Shown here piece by piece: positions 10,304 through 19,591 of a stretch of DNA of 64,000 bases. The stretch is from assembly GCF_004366735.1 (NCBI RefSeq), contig NZ_SOQX01000007.1:62001-126000 (forward strand). The letters are read 5' to 3'. The notes beneath the pieces are model-generated. The model was not told the DNA's origin. It did no database searches and saw nothing but the letters and a program-made list of their open reading frames with translations. A program made the translations under genes and the position numbers. Position 1 is the first letter of the stretch. Every line of letters begins with the position of its first letter. The DNA comes from Thiohalophilus thiocyanatoxydans. Lineage in GTDB: Bacteria; Pseudomonadota; Gammaproteobacteria; UBA6429; Thiohalophilaceae.

Positions 10304-11389
10304 CTAGCCACGTTGAAGGTCCTGGGGCATGACCTGGATGCCGCCGTTGAGGACACTGGCTTTGTAGCCGTTTTGCACCAGCAGGAAGGCGGCGGCGGCA
10401 CTGCGCTTGCCGGTGGTGCAATAGCAGATGTATTCGGCCGCCTTGTCGAGTTCATCCAGGCGCATGCGCAGTTCGTGCAGAGGGATGTTGTCCGCGCCCG
10501 GCATATGATTGTGATGGAATTCGCGTGCATGACGCACGTCCAGCCAGCGCGCCCCGCCGGCGACCCGAACCCGCGCCTCATCGGGCGGGATACGGGCCAG
10601 TAGCGGCTCCCTTAGCAAGGCGTCAAACTCCTCCTTGGACAGACGCATCACCTGTCCATCGGAAGTCATAGTCACCGACGCGTTACGCTTGCCGCCGGAC
10701 AGCAGCGCCTCTTCACCAAAACTGTTTCCCGCCTCCAGGCTCGCCAACCTGATGCTGCGGGTAACCTGCGCCTTGCCTTCTGTCAGGACATAGTAATAAT
10801 CGCCCGGCTCACCCTGCTCGATGATGACCTCTCCGGCCCTGACCTCCACAGGCTGCATTTTCTCCAGTAACTGCTTGATGTTCGCCGGCGGCATCGCTTC
10901 AAAGGCCATAATATGCCGCACCTTGCGAATCCAGCTGCGGTCGGGTTCGCCGCTGTCCGCCGACTGCGGCCTTGCCGAAGAGGGACTTTCCTGTTCCGAA
11001 TTTGTGACCGTGTTTTCCGAGACCGCCATCTGATCCCACATCATCATATAATCGAGTATGCTGTTATCGATTCGGATCACTCGCGCCCGTGTCAGGGCGG
11101 TCGCAGTGGCCCGGCGCGGCTGGCCGTCCGCCAGCGGGAAGCGGGCGGCATCATCGTGCGCCGAAATCACCCGATTCATATCCCCATCTGATGATACAAG
11201 CTGGATATCGCCCTCCAGAAGATACACAGTCTGGTTGTCAATATCGCCCTCACGAAAAAGACTGACACCGATTCCCGGTGAATCGAGTGTGATCAGCGTG
11301 ATCAGTTCCTCCAGGCGCTCCGTGGAAAGAGAAGCGATAGGCTCATATGTTTTGAATTGCTCAATACTTAAAGCCGACTTGTCGTTCAT
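10304..11389 (-). CDS. Tandem cyclic-nucleotide-binding domains fused to rhodanese
   Basis: About 361 aa. Residues roughly 15-125 form a first, diverged cNMP-binding domain (FREGDIDNQTVYLLEGDIQLV), residues 160-265 a second one (GEVIIEQGEPGDYYYVLTEGKAQV, then GNSFGEEALLSGGKRNASV), and the C-terminal about 90 residues are a rhodanese domain with the active-site loop CTTGKRS preceded by WLDVRHAREF. Fusions of this kind are taken to couple nucleotide sensing to sulfur or persulfide transfer, but ligand and acceptor are unknown. ATG 11389 is preferred over GTG 11398. The gene has no close operon partner. Confidence 0.85.
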   Translation of the reverse strand: MNDKSALSIEQFKTYEPIASLSTERLEELITLITLDSPGIGVSLFREGDIDNQTVYLLEGDIQLVSSDGDMNRVISAHDDAARFPLADGQPRRATATALTRARVIRIDNSILDYMMMWDQMAVSENTVTNSEQESPSSARPQSADSGEPDRSWIRKVRHIMAFEAMPPANIKQLLEKMQPVEVRAGEVIIEQGEPGDYYYVLTEGKAQVTRSIRLASLEAGNSFGEEALLSGGKRNASVTMTSDGQVMRLSKEEFDALLREPLLARIPPDEARVRVAGGARWLDVRHAREFHHNHMPGADNIPLHELRMRLDELDKAAEYICYCTTGKRSAAAAFLLVQNGYKASVLNGGIQVMPQDLQRG

Positions 11390-11398
11390 CCGCGACAC

Positions 11399-12065
11399 CC
11401 ATCAAGATTGTTATAATCATCCTGAACAGCCGGCATCCAGCCCGAACTGTTCCCCTGAATCAGTCATAATAAACAACCGGGTGGGTATTGTTATAAAGTC
11501 ATCTGCACAAGGTATGTTAACCCCATCACACAACAGCAGTGCAGAACAGCGCTCGCCTGACAGTGACAGCGCGTTTGCCCATTCACCATAAAAGCCTGTC
11601 GCACCTGAGTGTACAGTTCTGCCCGTACATGTCCTGCCAGCGACTGCAGTTTCCCTTTCTCTGCCTGTCACCCGGACGAATGGCCTGATTGATTGCCGTC
11701 CGGGGACGCTAACGTGCCAGGCCGGTTCCATCCGCATACTTGAGGGCATGCTCAATAATCTGTTAGTGGCGGGAGATGGGAAATCACGGCAAAGATCGCA
11801 AAACAAGAAACAAGCAGCCGTCCGGACAGGCGTTCCAAATAGCACGACAGCTATACGGTACGGGGGTGGCGCGCCCTTTCAGGGTCGTCGGCTGGAGGAC
11901 GGGCCCGGGGAAAGCCCCGAGAGCGACGCACGACGCCATACATGGCGTCGGTAGACCCTGTCGGGAAAGACGTAACCGTCGGCCTGCACGGATGTATTAC
12001 GGCGTGCCGGGGGAAGGGCACGGCCGCCCCGGTAAAAGGGTGAGCGGGGCAATCGGAACGCCTGT
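11399..12065. other. 667-bp region without a supported gene, structured GC-rich part
   Basis: Open frames here have unlikely compositions (many Arg, Cys or Pro) and no family resemblance. Segment 11865-12060 is rich in dyads: a perfect hairpin with arms CGACGCCA and TGGCGTCG around TACA at 11931-11950, a GGGG/CCCC hairpin near 11907-11918, and several shorter ones. It may be a structured RNA, a palindromic intergenic repeat, or remains of one. No promoter is assigned. Confidence 0.4.
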
Positions 12066-12650
12066 TTAAAGGCGCAGCCCGCCCAGACGCCGGGTGGTCT
12101 GTCGCCGCTGCCAGAGGACGCCGCCGGCAAATGCCGCCACCGCCGACACCACCAGACCTGTCAACCAGAGAAGCCCGTAGCTGCCCTGCTGCTTTTGTCC
12201 AAAGGCATCGCGCGCCAGGCGCAGCTGGAGCTTGGCACGTTCCGCCTTGACCTGATCCAGCTGGTTGTTGAGGCGCTCGTTCGCCTCCTCCAGTGCGGTT
12301 TGATTCTGACGCAGTGCTTCGAGCTCCTCGAGATTCTCGGCCCGCTTCGTCTCAAGCCGTTCAAGCTGAACCATTGCCGGCGGTTCCTCGGCGGTGTAAA
12401 TTTCCTTGATCCAGCCGGTGAGATCCTTGTCAGTCCGGATCTGCAAATAGCCATTCCGGCTATCCAGTACCTCCAGTTGCATACCGGTGGTAACCACCCC
12501 CACCGGTGTTGAACGGCTGTCCGGTTCCGGACGCACCCCGACCCGCAGTTGATCGCTGATATAAATCGTATCGGCGTCCTCATCCGCATGGAGTGCGCCG
12601 TTTAACGGGCCGACCAGGCAAATCAGGAAAATGAGGGGTCTATAATACAT
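12066..12650 (-). CDS. SH3b / coiled-coil membrane protein (TIGR04211 type)
   Basis: 194 aa: signal peptide (residues 1-22), a bacterial SH3 domain (about 25-88; LRVGVRPEPDSRSTPVG, GWIKEIYTAEEP), a coiled coil (about 95-150; LEELEALRQNQTALEEANER) and one C-terminal transmembrane helix (YGLLWLTGLVVSAVAAFAGG) with an Arg-rich tail. This is the layout of the E. coli YgiM-like family. SH3b domains in this position are thought to contact the cell wall. Function unknown. Confidence 0.85.
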   Translation of the reverse strand: MYYRPLIFLICLVGPLNGALHADEDADTIYISDQLRVGVRPEPDSRSTPVGVVTTGMQLEVLDSRNGYLQIRTDKDLTGWIKEIYTAEEPPAMVQLERLETKRAENLEELEALRQNQTALEEANERLNNQLDQVKAERAKLQLRLARDAFGQKQQGSYGLLWLTGLVVSAVAAFAGGVLWQRRQTTRRLGGLRL

Positions 12651-12736
12651 GGCGGGAACAGTGTAATAAATTTCTTCCGTTTATGCAGCATCAGGGGGCC
12701 CCTGTCCGGACCGGATGCGAGTGACAAGGCCCGCTT

Positions 12737-13084
12737 TCAGGCACAGGAGACATAGATCTGCCGCTGTCGAACTGAGACCGGCAAAGACTTCAGAGATTGC
12801 CCCTGACAGGGCCCCCATACGCAATAGCCGTCCCCGGGGCGAAACCGGGCGCCATGCAGGGTGCACTGTATCAGCTCATGCGAATAGTCGAGAAACTGAT
12901 CCGGCAGCCAGTTGAGCGGCGCGCCGGTGTGCGGACAACTGTTGACATAGGCGTATATCCGCCCTTCCATCTTGACAAGGAAAATCGTCGGCTCCATATC
13001 CTCGCATGGCAATGTCACCTCCAGGCTTCCCGGATCAGTGAGCTCATCGACATGACAAACCCTGAACTCTTTCACACGCGCCAC
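12737..13084 (-). CDS. Rieske [2Fe-2S] ferredoxin-type protein
   Basis: 115-aa stand-alone Rieske domain. Cluster ligands are C50-x-H52 (CPHTG) and C74-x-x-H77 (CTLHG). The long stretch between them (APLNWLPDQFLDYSHELIQ) is typical of small soluble NirD/ferredoxin-like members. No oxygenase or reductase subunit is adjacent, so the electron partner is unknown. Confidence 0.9.
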   Translation of the reverse strand: MARVKEFRVCHVDELTDPGSLEVTLPCEDMEPTIFLVKMEGRIYAYVNSCPHTGAPLNWLPDQFLDYSHELIQCTLHGARFRPGDGYCVWGPCQGQSLKSLPVSVRQRQIYVSCA

Positions 13085-13242
13085 CTGTCTGCATATGCCT
13101 CTGAGCCCCTGAAAATCAGGGAAAACACTTGCATCGTCAACACAAAATCGTCAAAAATAGCCTTATGTCAGCTTTAAATTTCGTTAGAGTGTGCTATTTT
13201 AGCATCAGTTAAACAATACGTTGAGAACATTCAGGAGCAATC

Positions 13243-13629
13243 ATGGCAACGAAGAAAAAAGCCAAGAAGAAAACTGCGAAGAAGAAAACCGCTGCCAAAA
13301 AGACCCCGGCAGTCAAAAGCATCAAGGAACCGATGACCAAATCCACCCTGTATGCGACTATCGCTGAACGTACTGATCTGCAGAAGAAGCAGGTTGCCGC
13401 TGTATTCGAGGAACTGGCCACTATCATCAATGGCCACGTCAAGCGTAATGGCGCCGGCGTCTTCACTCTGCCGGGTCTGCTCAAAATCAAGGTTGTCCGC
13501 AAACCGGCCACCAAGGCTCGCAAGGGTATCAACCCCTTCACCGGCGAACCGACTGTATTCAAGGCCAAACCGGCCCGCAATGTGGTCAAGGCCCAGCCGC
13601 TCAAGGCGCTCAAGGATATGGCCGCCTGA
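13243..13629 (+). CDS. HU-family DNA-binding protein with Lys-rich N-terminal tail
   Basis: 128 aa. The first about 25 residues are an AK/KK-repeat tail (MATKKKAKKKTAKKKTAAKK) like that of histone H1-like proteins. From residue 30 on there is an HU/IHF fold (MTKSTLYATIAERTDLQKKQV, then NPFTGEP near residue 100). Such HU variants bind DNA non-specifically and compact it. A strong ribosome site (AGGAG) precedes the ATG and a perfect terminator follows, so it is monocistronic and probably well expressed. Confidence 0.9.
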   Translation: MATKKKAKKKTAKKKTAAKKTPAVKSIKEPMTKSTLYATIAERTDLQKKQVAAVFEELATIINGHVKRNGAGVFTLPGLLKIKVVRKPATKARKGINPFTGEPTVFKAKPARNVVKAQPLKALKDMAA

Positions 13630-13653
13630 ACGACGGCAACGACCAGAGAAGCT

Positions 13654-13685
13654 AACGGCCGGGCATCTGCCCGGCCGTTTTCGTT
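13654..13685 (+). terminator. Rho-independent terminator after the HU-like gene
   Basis: Arms ACGGCCGGGC and GCCCGGCCGT around ATCT, followed by TTTCGTT. Confidence 0.9.
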
Positions 13686-13883
13686 CCGGTGCCGGCCGCC
13701 TGCCTCAAGGCAAATACGGCACTCACACTCTCCCCAACCGGCTCTGGCCAACGCCCGTTGCCGAACAAGCCCGCTATTCCCCTGTAACTTATCCCGGCTA
13801 TTGACCCGGGGGGATTTGCAAAGTCGCCCGGAATTGGCTATTTACTAAAGACATTCCTGAACAAAGTCGACGGTAACCCAATA

Positions 13884-14480
13884 ATGCCTACTCACTATAC
13901 GCCCTTGGCTCTGCACAAATTATCCAGCCACATCGGCTTCCATCGCCCCCAGCAATTGCTGCCCGATCATCTGACACTGGATATGCCTGCTATCTATGCC
14001 ATGACCGATTTACAACGGGTCGCAGCGGTCACAGTGGAACCCTCCGTATCGCTGGCTGCCGCCAATCAGAAAATGATTTCCAATCAGGTGAGGTTATTGC
14101 TGGTTTGCAGGGCGGATAATTCGATTGCGGGCATTCTGACCGCAACCGATATTCTGGGAGAAAAGCCTGTACGTTACATGCACGAGGTGAACTGTACCTA
14201 TAATGAAGTGACAGTGCGCGATATCATGACACCGCACGACGAGCTCGATGTACTCAGACTCACCGACATCCAGATGGCCTGTGTCGGCGATATTGTCGCG
14301 ACACTACAGCAGGTGGCCCGCCAACACGCCCTGGTCATCGACAGTGACCGTTATGGGCTGCAGCGGGTACGGGGCATTTTCTCCGCATCGCACATCAGTC
14401 GGCAACTGGGCATGCCGATCCCCGAAAGTGGCCGGGCTCACAGCTTTGCCGAACTGGAGCAGGTCCTGGCGACAGGCTGA
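13884..14480 (+). CDS. CBS domain pair protein
   Basis: 198 aa. Two CBS repeats are visible: VTVEPSVSLAAANQKMISNQVRLLLV...GILTATDILG (about 50-95) and VRDIMTPHDELDVL...IVATLQQVARQHALVID (about 112-170). CBS pairs bind adenosine ligands and act as energy or ion sensors. No enzymatic domain is attached. The N-terminal about 45 residues are unassigned. The gene has no operon partner on the same strand. Confidence 0.85.
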   Translation: MPTHYTPLALHKLSSHIGFHRPQQLLPDHLTLDMPAIYAMTDLQRVAAVTVEPSVSLAAANQKMISNQVRLLLVCRADNSIAGILTATDILGEKPVRYMHEVNCTYNEVTVRDIMTPHDELDVLRLTDIQMACVGDIVATLQQVARQHALVIDSDRYGLQRVRGIFSASHISRQLGMPIPESGRAHSFAELEQVLATG

Positions 14481-14546
14481 CAGTCCGGGCCGGGCCGGCC
14501 TCAACGCGACGCCGGCCGCAGGCACCGGATTATCAGAAACAGTGGC

Positions 14547-15125
14547 TCAGAAGCGGATATCCACCCCGACGAAACCGCCATCCTCAAGTTCCACATCGCC
14601 CCCACCATTTTCGATCTCGGCCTCTATGTTCTGAACGCCCGCCATAATGCTGGCCTGGGGCGTTATCTGGAAGGAGGCGAACAACCCCCATTCGGTGAAA
14701 CTTTCCGCATCCTGGAACGTAACAACCTTCGGGGCGTAATAGAAAAACCCACCCAGGCCGAAACCACCCCAGTTCTCCGGCAGCAACAACATATCACCGC
14801 CGATCGCGACCGCGGAGACATTATACTCACTGGCTTCACCATAATAGGCTCTGCCGCCAATCGAGACGATCAGGGGAAAATCAAGGCTTTCACCACGTAC
14901 CTGCACCCCAAGATGAGTCAGAAAATCATCATTCCGTACTGCTTCATCGCGATCGGTGAACATCACGCCGAACTCTGTTTCCAGTCGACCGAGCTGTTCT
15001 CCGAACGAATCGGTGGCATAGGAGAAACGCGCCACCTCGTCACCCAGATAAGCCTTGATGGCTTCGGCGCTGGCAGTGCTGCTGACAAGGGTAAGTATAA
15101 TAATCTGGATTATTCTGCTTGGCAT
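14547..15125 (-). CDS. YfaZ-like outer-membrane protein
   Basis: 192 aa with a signal peptide (cleavage near STASA-EAIK) and alternating beta strands ending in an aromatic C-terminal residue (GFVGVDIRF), as expected for a beta barrel. Internal motifs ALFASFQ-like and GGFFYYAPKVV match the YfaZ family. The function of YfaZ proteins is unknown. It is a single gene. Confidence 0.75.
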   Translation of the reverse strand: MPSRIIQIIILTLVSSTASAEAIKAYLGDEVARFSYATDSFGEQLGRLETEFGVMFTDRDEAVRNDDFLTHLGVQVRGESLDFPLIVSIGGRAYYGEASEYNVSAVAIGGDMLLLPENWGGFGLGGFFYYAPKVVTFQDAESFTEWGLFASFQITPQASIMAGVQNIEAEIENGGGDVELEDGGFVGVDIRF

Positions 15126-15258
15126 AGTAATTCCTGACCTGTGTTTTAATAGACCTGATTGGAATAACGGGATATTAACAGGGAATCCCGGTCAAAAAAC
15201 AGTATTTTTACCTCTGTAACAGCGGCTGGGAACGGCCAGAGTCCGGTTTTACAGCGCA

Positions 15259-15965
15259 TCAGCCCTCCTGGCAAATCTGTCTGTACGAGTCAGGGACATC
15301 GGTAATTTGCGGGTTTTCCCTTATAAGCGGCAGGGCAAGATCCCGGGATGCGCCGCCCACTTGATGGGTAACCCTGGCCGTCCCATAAATGATCACACAA
15401 AGGGCTTCGCCCGGTTCGCCTACGCTGACGATCACCTCCCCCGGCGGGATCCCGACCAGCGAGGAGCACTCGTTCAATGCGACCAGCCTGTCTGGCGCAA
15501 CATGACGAAACAGCGCGACACCGCGTAATGCGGTATCCGTGAGGCGCTGCTTATAACGCTGAACCACACGGCATCGTAAAGTTCAGCCCGGCCGCTGATC
15601 ACTTTCTCCAGGGTGTCGCCGGAGATCGCCAGCAAAACGGAAGGCTGGCTTACCCTGATCGCCGAGATGCGCGGCAAACAAAACAAAGCGGCGATTTCGC
15701 CGAACAGTCCACTCCACCCCAGACGGGCCAATACCGTACTTTTCATTTCGGCGCGATCCCGAACCTCGACTTCACCAACCGCCAATAGGTAGCTTCGGGT
15801 ATCAATTTGATGTGGACGACACAGGAATTCACCGGGCACGGTACTGCGCACCACCCCATGATCGACTAATCGTGACTTTTCTTGTCGATTCAACAACTCC
15901 CCGAATGCCTCATGGCGCTCGACGGCCAGCTCAGCGCTGCGCCGCAGATGTCCGTTTCCTTGCAT
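15259..15965 (-). pseudogene. Frameshifted double cyclic-nucleotide-binding protein
   Basis: From ATG 15965 a cNMP-binding domain reads well (PGEFLCRPHQIDTRSYLLAVGEVEV...GLFGEIAALFCLPRISAI) up to RAELYDAV at about 15580, then the frame turns into nonsense. In another frame from about 15567 the protein continues with VQRYKQRLTDTALRGVALFRHVAPDRL and a second cNMP domain (PPGEVIVSVGEPGEALCVIIYG). Removing one TG from the GTGTG at the junction would restore a single frame. The second domain also stops early (at IRENPQITDV). It is either a decaying gene or a sequencing error plus a truncation. Confidence 0.75.
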
Positions 15966-16169
15966 AGTCTCCTCCTGTCAGGGCTTTCGACGGGGCCAAT
16001 GCCTGTCCGGGGCTGTATTAGCAAAGTTTAATAATCAGCCCCGGACAGCAGCAAGAACAGGAATCGTTTCACAGTTTCCATTTTTCAACCCAGCTGGCAA
16101 AATACCCGGATGCGAAGTCATGTCACTGTTCCGTTGCAGCCATCAGCCCCCTGACCGGACGCCAGCCAG

Positions 16170-17609
16170 ATGTTTATTCCTTTGGACAGGAAACCCGAAT
16201 GGCGCAATCCGCCGGTCATTACGCTATTGCTGCTCGTGATCAATGTCCTCTGTTTCACGCTCTGGCAAGGAGAGGATCAACGCCTGGAGGAGCAGGCCTA
16301 CGACTATTATCTCGATTCCAGGCTACCCGCCATTGAGCTCCCGCTATATCGTAAATTTTTGAGCGAACAGGGATTCGAGGCCCAGCTCGAGCAACAGGAA
16401 GACGATGATATATTGTTATCCCGTCTGCTGACTGACGGGAAATTCCAGCAACTTATGAAGGGTGGCCAGCTCATTAATCCGCAACATCCGGACTACGCTA
16501 CCTGGCAGGAACAGCGCCGCATCTTCGAAGACTATTTGCAACGTATTGTCACATATCAATACAGTTTCAAAACCGCCGAGCCTTCGCTCACCACGCTGAT
16601 TACTCATATGTTTCTGCATGCCGACTGGGGGCATCTGATCGGCAATATGATTTTCCTGTTCCTGGTGGGTTTCAGCGTGGAAATGACACTGGGGCGAACC
16701 CTCTATCTCTCCGCCTACCTGATCGCCGGTGCCAGCTCCGGACTGTTTTATCTCTGGCTCGATCCCGACAGCCTGATGTGGGGTATTGGCGCCTCGGGCG
16801 CGATCTCCGGACTGATGGGTATGTATACAGTCCTCTTCGGCCGGCGTAAAATCCGTTTCTTCTATACCCTGCTGTTCTATTTTGATTTTGTCCGGGCACC
16901 GGCGATCATTCTGTTACCAATCTGGCTGGGTTACGAGGTCATTACCCAGATCTATTCACCGAGCAATATCAATAATTTCGCGCATATTGGCGGACTGTTG
17001 AGCGGAGCATTAATCGGCTATATCGCCCTGCGCTATGGCAAAGCCGATCTCGACTATCTGGACCGCGAAGAGAACAAACAAGCCTACCTTAAGGGATATC
17101 AGCAGGGACTCGAACATGTCGCCCACATGGAATTCGACAAGGCACGCAGAATTTTTCTGGAACTCAGGGAGAAGCATCCGGAAAAGATCGAGATTACCGA
17201 GCAGCTTTTTAATATTGCAAAATTGTCCAGCGATGAGGCCATACACGAATACGCCAGGGAACTTCTCGACCCCGACAATTCCCGAACCATGCCGGTTCGA
17301 CAATTGCGCGATATCTTTATTGCCTATGTTGAACAGGTACAGCCCAACGTCCGTCTCGGCCCGGACCAACTCATATCAATCGCATTACGCTTATCCTCAG
17401 GCAATTACCTTCAAGATGCCGAAAAGATCATTTTATACCTGACAACACGCAAAAGTGATTTTGCCCGTAACCCGGAAGGATTGTTGGCGCTGGCGAGTCA
17501 ATATAACCGCAATAATAACCACAAGAAAGCCGAAAAATATTTCAATATTCTTTTACAGTGCTATCCTGACAGCCGTGAAGCTGAACACGCACGTCAAGTA
17601 CTGGGTTGA
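16170..17609 (+). CDS. Rhomboid-family intramembrane serine protease with TPR-like tail
   Basis: 479 aa. After TM1 (residues 14-33) comes a long charged insertion (35-135), then the rhomboid core: HxxxN in helix 2 (H155, N159 in GHLIGNM), catalytic Ser209 in GIGASGAISG, and His272 in NNFAHIGG. Residues 300-479 are helical and carry TPR-like repeats (EKAEKYFNILLQCYPDS type). The start matches MFIPLDRKP of the family. The 3' end overlaps the convergent gene by 16 nt. Confidence 0.88.
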   Translation: MFIPLDRKPEWRNPPVITLLLLVINVLCFTLWQGEDQRLEEQAYDYYLDSRLPAIELPLYRKFLSEQGFEAQLEQQEDDDILLSRLLTDGKFQQLMKGGQLINPQHPDYATWQEQRRIFEDYLQRIVTYQYSFKTAEPSLTTLITHMFLHADWGHLIGNMIFLFLVGFSVEMTLGRTLYLSAYLIAGASSGLFYLWLDPDSLMWGIGASGAISGLMGMYTVLFGRRKIRFFYTLLFYFDFVRAPAIILLPIWLGYEVITQIYSPSNINNFAHIGGLLSGALIGYIALRYGKADLDYLDREENKQAYLKGYQQGLEHVAHMEFDKARRIFLELREKHPEKIEITEQLFNIAKLSSDEAIHEYARELLDPDNSRTMPVRQLRDIFIAYVEQVQPNVRLGPDQLISIALRLSSGNYLQDAEKIILYLTTRKSDFARNPEGLLALASQYNRNNNHKKAEKYFNILLQCYPDSREAEHARQVLG

Positions 17610-19021
17610 TTCGCTACCATCATACGCTCTATTACCTGACGGTACTCCTCAACATCCTTTAAAAGAGGGTGGCCCGCATATTTTTTATTCAGAAAGTCGA
17701 GAACCTGCAGTGCCTTCTTCTCCTCCCCGAAGTACTCAAACATAATCTGCGAAACCAGCAAATATGCTCCGGGAATCCCCTCGTAACTGGGAAATTCCTG
17801 ATGCAGGTTATTCAACAGATTCAAGGCTGCACGTGACTGACCATTCTTCCTGAGTAATTCCGCCAGTTCATGTCGTTCGCGAGCGCCGGCCGGCTTCAAC
17901 TTCGGGGCAATTTGCGACGCTTCCAGATAAACCCGCATGGCCTCCGACGGTTTGTTGGCATGCAATAATCGCATGATATAATCTGCGCTGTGCTGAATCA
18001 GACCTTGCTGGTTATTCGCTGCAATATAGAAACGGTGTAATTTTTCTCTGACATCAAGCTCTCCCGGATTCTTTTCTATTTCACGGATGAGTTTCTTTTC
18101 CGCCTCTTCCGTTTTCCCTTCCTGCAACAATATATCAACCTGACGAAAACGTGGATCGGAAGCCGGCTTTCCGCTATCTTCCTCCAGGTATGCTTCTGTC
18201 ACGGAAAACCCTAGCTGTTCATGATACTGGTAAATCACATACCCCATCATGTTGTACATAATAAGCATGAAATACATATTGATGAAATTGCTGCTGGCGA
18301 ACCAGATGTTTTTGGGCAGGGTGGTTGTCAACAAATCACTGGCGACCGTCGCGCCACTCAACAACAGCGCAAGGAACAGGCACATAATAAAATACGACGG
18401 TCCAATTCGCTTGATGGTTACCAGTATCATCAGCGGATTAAGCGCCTTGAAAATACTGTGCTCAACGGCAAGTATCATCACAGCTGCCGGGAAAGCCGCA
18501 ACGGATATCATAACTGCCAGAATAAAGGGGCCGAAACCGAAAAGACCAAGCACTTTATAGTTGAGCAGGGCAATAAAAAATATTAACAACAGTTGTTTGA
18601 GCGGCAGTTCCAGCTCATCAAAAATAACACTTCCGGTAATCGGCTTCGGCTTGAGATAGCCTTGTGCGGTGTCCTCCAGAATTGCGAATGCATACTTGAA
18701 GAACACAATATTGATGACCAGCATGAACAGCATACCGAAGGCGGAACCCGACACCAGCATGCTCAACCCGGCCAGGGCCAGAATGAACAACAATGGAACC
18801 GCATGCGCGGGAAACAGAAAAAAGCGAGGGATCCGCTGCCAGAACGGCCGAATCAGGTTGCCGGCACCCAAAGAGACGGTTTTCTGCCCGCATAAGGGAC
18901 AAACCGGCTCGATACCATCGGTATCAGACGCCGCGCATGTAGTGCAGAAATTGACCCGACATGCATTGCACTGCCAGCGTGCCGGTGCGGCAGGATGATA
19001 TTTACAATAGATTTTTTCCAT
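17594..19021 (-). CDS. B-box zinc-finger, multi-pass membrane, TPR protein
   Basis: 475 aa from ATG 19021 (MEKIYCKYHPAAPARWQC). The N-terminal Cys/His-rich module (CKYHP, CNAC, FCTTCA, CPLCG; residues 6-50) is a B-box-type zinc finger. Several TM helices follow (about 75-290), then a TPR-rich cytosolic part (about 310-475; RQVDILLQEGKTEEAEKKL). It resembles Yip1/DUF4013-like membrane proteins with tetratricopeptides. Like its convergent neighbour it combines membrane helices with TPRs. Function unknown. Confidence 0.75.
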   Translation of the reverse strand: MEKIYCKYHPAAPARWQCNACRVNFCTTCAASDTDGIEPVCPLCGQKTVSLGAGNLIRPFWQRIPRFFLFPAHAVPLLFILALAGLSMLVSGSAFGMLFMLVINIVFFKYAFAILEDTAQGYLKPKPITGSVIFDELELPLKQLLLIFFIALLNYKVLGLFGFGPFILAVMISVAAFPAAVMILAVEHSIFKALNPLMILVTIKRIGPSYFIMCLFLALLLSGATVASDLLTTTLPKNIWFASSNFINMYFMLIMYNMMGYVIYQYHEQLGFSVTEAYLEEDSGKPASDPRFRQVDILLQEGKTEEAEKKLIREIEKNPGELDVREKLHRFYIAANNQQGLIQHSADYIMRLLHANKPSEAMRVYLEASQIAPKLKPAGARERHELAELLRKNGQSRAALNLLNNLHQEFPSYEGIPGAYLLVSQIMFEYFGEEKKALQVLDFLNKKYAGHPLLKDVEEYRQVIERMMVANQPST

Positions 19022-19150
19022 AATACCGGGCGCCTGGCCAACAATGACCTTCACAAGACACGATGCAGGCTATTGTCGCCTCTTTGCTCACAAAAATCGA
19101 CACAACAAGCGCGTACACGGGAACCAGAGGCTGTTTTGCAACAGGCACAT

Positions 19151-19188
19151 AAAAAAAAACCTTCCCACTCAGTGCTCAACGGGAAGGG
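19151..19188 (-). terminator. Rho-independent terminator (minus strand)
   Basis: Read on the minus strand: arms CCTTCCC and GGGAAGG around a 14-nt loop, followed by nine Ts. It should end the yajQ-DUF3565 transcript. The loop includes GTTGAGCACTGA, also found in the 62-nt repeat family near 50-55 kb. The rest of 19022-19387 holds no gene; an additional GTC/GAC dyad is seen near 19220-19250. Confidence 0.85.
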
Positions 19189-19387
19189 TCCAAGCGAAGG
19201 TCTGGCTTGAAAAGTCGCGCTGTCTCTTGTCGGTAGCGACAGCAGGGAGACCGGTTGTTTAAACCTAGCCGCCACTTCCCTCCCTTGCAAGTCCGGATCG
19301 AGCGCCTGGCATACCGTTTCGCTTCGCTTTTTTATCTTATGAGTGAAGTTTTCCTGCCAAGTTATTGAATTGTTTTTATATTAGATT

Positions 19388-19591
19388 TCACTTATTTTCT
19401 TTCTGGCACTCCCGACAAATCAGGCGGTAGCCCAGCATTTTCTGCCGGCCTGCCGCACTCATTACCCAGGGCCGGTTCTGCCAGGGTGGACGATGACGCA
19501 CGTGCCGGCGGTGCCCGCATGAAAGCTCGGCGATCCAGTCGCCCTCTTCATCCTGCACAAATCCGGAAATACTGACCAGAGACTCAGTCAC
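19388..19591 (-). CDS. DUF3565 zinc-binding protein
   Basis: 67 aa from GTG 19591, overlapping the yajQ stop by 8 nt. The core [20 protein letters not shown], then [15 protein letters not shown] and CRECQ, is the DUF3565 pattern: conserved Cys/His probably bind a metal. Function unknown. An upstream ATG at 19663 lies inside yajQ and gives an Arg/Trp-rich sequence unlike protein, so GTG is preferred. Confidence 0.75.
   Translation of the reverse strand: MTESLVSISGFVQDEEGDWIAELSCGHRRHVRHRPPWQNRPWVMSAAGRQKMLGYRLICRECQKENK

Noticed and set aside
11417-11845. 142-aa open frame on -
   Set aside because: Cys/Arg-rich with no motif or ribosome site; most likely chance.
11865-12060. RNase P RNA or a second c-di-GMP riboswitch
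   Set aside because: Does not contain the conserved P4 bases of RNase P nor the GEMM core; only generic hairpins.
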